A stretch of DNA of 64,000 nt from Ruminococcus sp. AF31-8BH (GTDB lineage Bacteria; Bacillota; Clostridia; Lachnospirales; Lachnospiraceae): contig NZ_QTVN01000014.1 of assembly GCF_003460605.1 (NCBI RefSeq), positions 58,608 to 122,607 of the forward strand. Direction: 5' to 3'. Shown one piece after another: positions 62,810-64,000 of this stretch; positions within the stretch are counted from its first letter, which is position 1, and every line of letters starts with the position of its first letter. The notes beneath the pieces were generated by a model, which saw only the letters and a list, made by a program, of their open reading frames with translations, ran no database searches and was not told the origin of the DNA. The position numbers and the translations under genes were made by a program.

Positions 62810-63556
62810 TTATTCCATCTGTATCGGATCATATTCTATATCCACAAGACAAGCCATAACCCCACTGATCATGGTATTATAGAAATCCGATTCCTGCAAA
62901 ACGTCCAGTGCCAGATATAACACGCTGTCTCCTGCATCCTCATCATACCGGTCATTGATTGCCTGCGCCAATGTATTTCCATTATAGCCTTTCGTTTCCT
63001 GCCCCATTCCTTCCAGAACATCCAGGATTGAGGAAGCCAGGGCAATTCTGCTGTCATCCGTCCTTTCTCCGTACCATCCATCCTTATACATTAATGTAAG
63101 TTCCGGAATATCGCCGGCTTCCAGAAGAAGGAACTCTTCATCCAGATTTTTCAGGGCCTGGCTGCGAAAAACCTTTTGCACGGCATCCCGGTAGCTTTGG
63201 GAATCCACACCTATGCCATCCGCAACTATACTAAATACATCTGAGGAGATTCCAATTCCATAAGCGTAATCAATCAGATCTTTTATCTCATCCGACTGCA
63301 TTTCTTCATCTGCTGCTCCTTCAGAAACCATAAATTCCAGCAGCATTTCTGAAATAATATCCTTTAAGTTTTCGTATTCCTCTTCATCATTCCAGATGCT
63401 TTTTCCAAAAAACAAAAGTTCCAAAGTAGCCTCTTCATTAAGCTTTGCAATCAGGCTTTCTTCCTCCGTCAACGGTTTGGAGGCAGCGACAGGCACTGTT
63501 GTCTGTAACAGAAATACCCCTGTCAGAATGAAGGGTAACATTTTAGTTCTTTTCAT
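62810..63556 (-). CDS. Secreted protein of unknown function
   Basis: 248 residues. Signal peptide MKRTKMLPFILTGVFLLQTT-VPVAAS, probably cut after VAA-S. The mature part is acidic and mostly helical (EEESLIAKLNEEATLELLFFGK, DEEEYENLKDIISEML) with no recognised family. The ATG at 63556 follows AGGAGG at proper spacing; a TTG six codons upstream overlaps that ribosome site. It follows the gene at 63578 by about 20 bp on the same strand, so the two are probably co-transcribed. Confidence 0.8.
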   Translation of the reverse strand: MKRTKMLPFILTGVFLLQTTVPVAASKPLTEEESLIAKLNEEATLELLFFGKSIWNDEEEYENLKDIISEMLLEFMVSEGAADEEMQSDEIKDLIDYAYGIGISSDVFSIVADGIGVDSQSYRDAVQKVFRSQALKNLDEEFLLLEAGDIPELTLMYKDGWYGERTDDSRIALASSILDVLEGMGQETKGYNGNTLAQAINDRYDEDAGDSVLYLALDVLQESDFYNTMISGVMACLVDIEYDPIQME

Positions 63557-63577
63557 CCCAGCTTCCCTCCTCAACTT

Positions 63578-64000
63578 TTAATATTCACATAAGTTTCCTT
63601 CCTCATCAATGTAAAACACATTATCCGGTCCAATGTAAAAGTCTTCCACACCATCAAAATACATTACATTTCCTTCTCTATCATACCAGTAATAGGGATT
63701 TCCCGAGTAATCACCATCTCCCGGGTCACTGTTTTCCACATAATCGTCACCCGCTGTTTGTGCTTCATAAGCAATTGAGTCAGATTCTCTTAAAAAGGCG
63801 GCTTCTGGATAGATATTTCCATATCCTTCCTGAACTGGATAAATAAAAAGATCTCCCTCTTCATCAAGACTTACATCTGCTACATAACTTCCATCTGAAG
63901 AAAAAAGCTGCAATGCCGTAGTTCCGGAAGTTTTAAACGTTCCATTATTGCAAATTCTGCCCGAACGGTACGCCTATTCTGAAATTAGCGGTACATCCAT
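63578..64000 (-). pseudogene. 5' partial or broken gene for an acidic repeat-like protein
   Basis: From about 63979 the minus strand reads AYRSGRICNNGTF..., then LFSSDGSYVADVSLDEEGDL..., and a Tyr/Asp/Gly-rich tail with YYWYDREGNVMYFDG and YIDEEGNLCEY. No good start codon lies in this open stretch; TTG at 63913 is possible. The same frame upstream gives MDVPLISE from the last base of the window and then TAG, so an in-frame stop seems to split the gene. The WYDxxGN / YIDEEGN pattern resembles beta-repeat surface proteins. The full gene extends to or beyond the window end. Confidence 0.45.

Overview
The window looks like chromosome of an anaerobic, endospore-forming Firmicute of the class Clostridia, most likely a Lachnospiraceae member of the Blautia/Ruminococcus type. 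This is inferred from sigG next to ylmC and nrdR, a fused FeoA-FeoB, hybrid-cluster protein, T-box and yybP-ykoY leaders, AGGAGG ribosome sites, moderate GC and gut-type metabolism. No 16S rRNA or other species marker is present, so the genus is a guess.

Layout. 1-4.7 kb: the end of a fructose-type PTS operon (EIIC, a dedicated HPr and Enzyme I, a DeoR-type regulator, a Cof phosphatase). 4.9-9.4 kb: a nitrosative/redox stress cluster (ferredoxin, Hcp, a divergent Crp/Fnr regulator, a MalY/PatB lyase). 9.4-11.3 kb: pyroglutamyl peptidase, a PAS protein and a small membrane protein. 11.5-19.3 kb: metal homeostasis, with a Zn/Cd efflux operon under an ArsR/SmtB operator, two Mn-type riboswitches driving a CaxA-like exchanger and MntP, and FeoAB. 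19.3-25.5 kb: an MMPL exporter, larB-larC and a glycan-export ABC pair. 25.5-29.6 kb: a heterodimeric ABC multidrug exporter behind a short leader peptide and terminator. 29.6-34.0 kb: an isoleucine-type T-box controlling a TRAP transporter whose permease is fused to two tandem substrate-binding domains. 34.0-49.2 kb: mostly core genes (polyphosphate kinase, sigG, nrdR, gdhA, citrate synthase, aroK, efp). 49.4-49.7 kb: tmRNA.

49.9-58.3 kb, directly after the tmRNA gene, is an AT-rich accessory island. It holds an ATPase + PD-(D/E)XK-like pair, a Thoeris-like system (SIR2-SLOG ThsA convergent with TIR ThsB and a dTMP-kinase-like gene) whose two transcripts carry the same 17-bp palindrome, and a tyrosine-recombinase/adenosine-deaminase chimera followed by another nuclease-like protein. 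58.3-64 kb: a decayed sugar epimerase, a polyprenyl-phosphate sugar transferase, an M42 peptidase, a Phd/VapC toxin-antitoxin pair and secreted proteins of unknown role.

Three dispersed repeats stand out. (1) A structured element of about 178 nt is present three times, always just 3' of a gene and in its sense orientation, with compensatory base changes in several helices; I do not recognise it. (2) A 75-86 bp element has terminal inverted repeats. (3) A 206-bp MITE-like element carries a palindrome also found in the feo leader. The strongest candidates for something undescribed are the structured 3' element, the T-box/TRAP fusion locus, the Thoeris variant with a substituted catalytic histidine and shared operator, and the leader-peptide-controlled ABC exporter.
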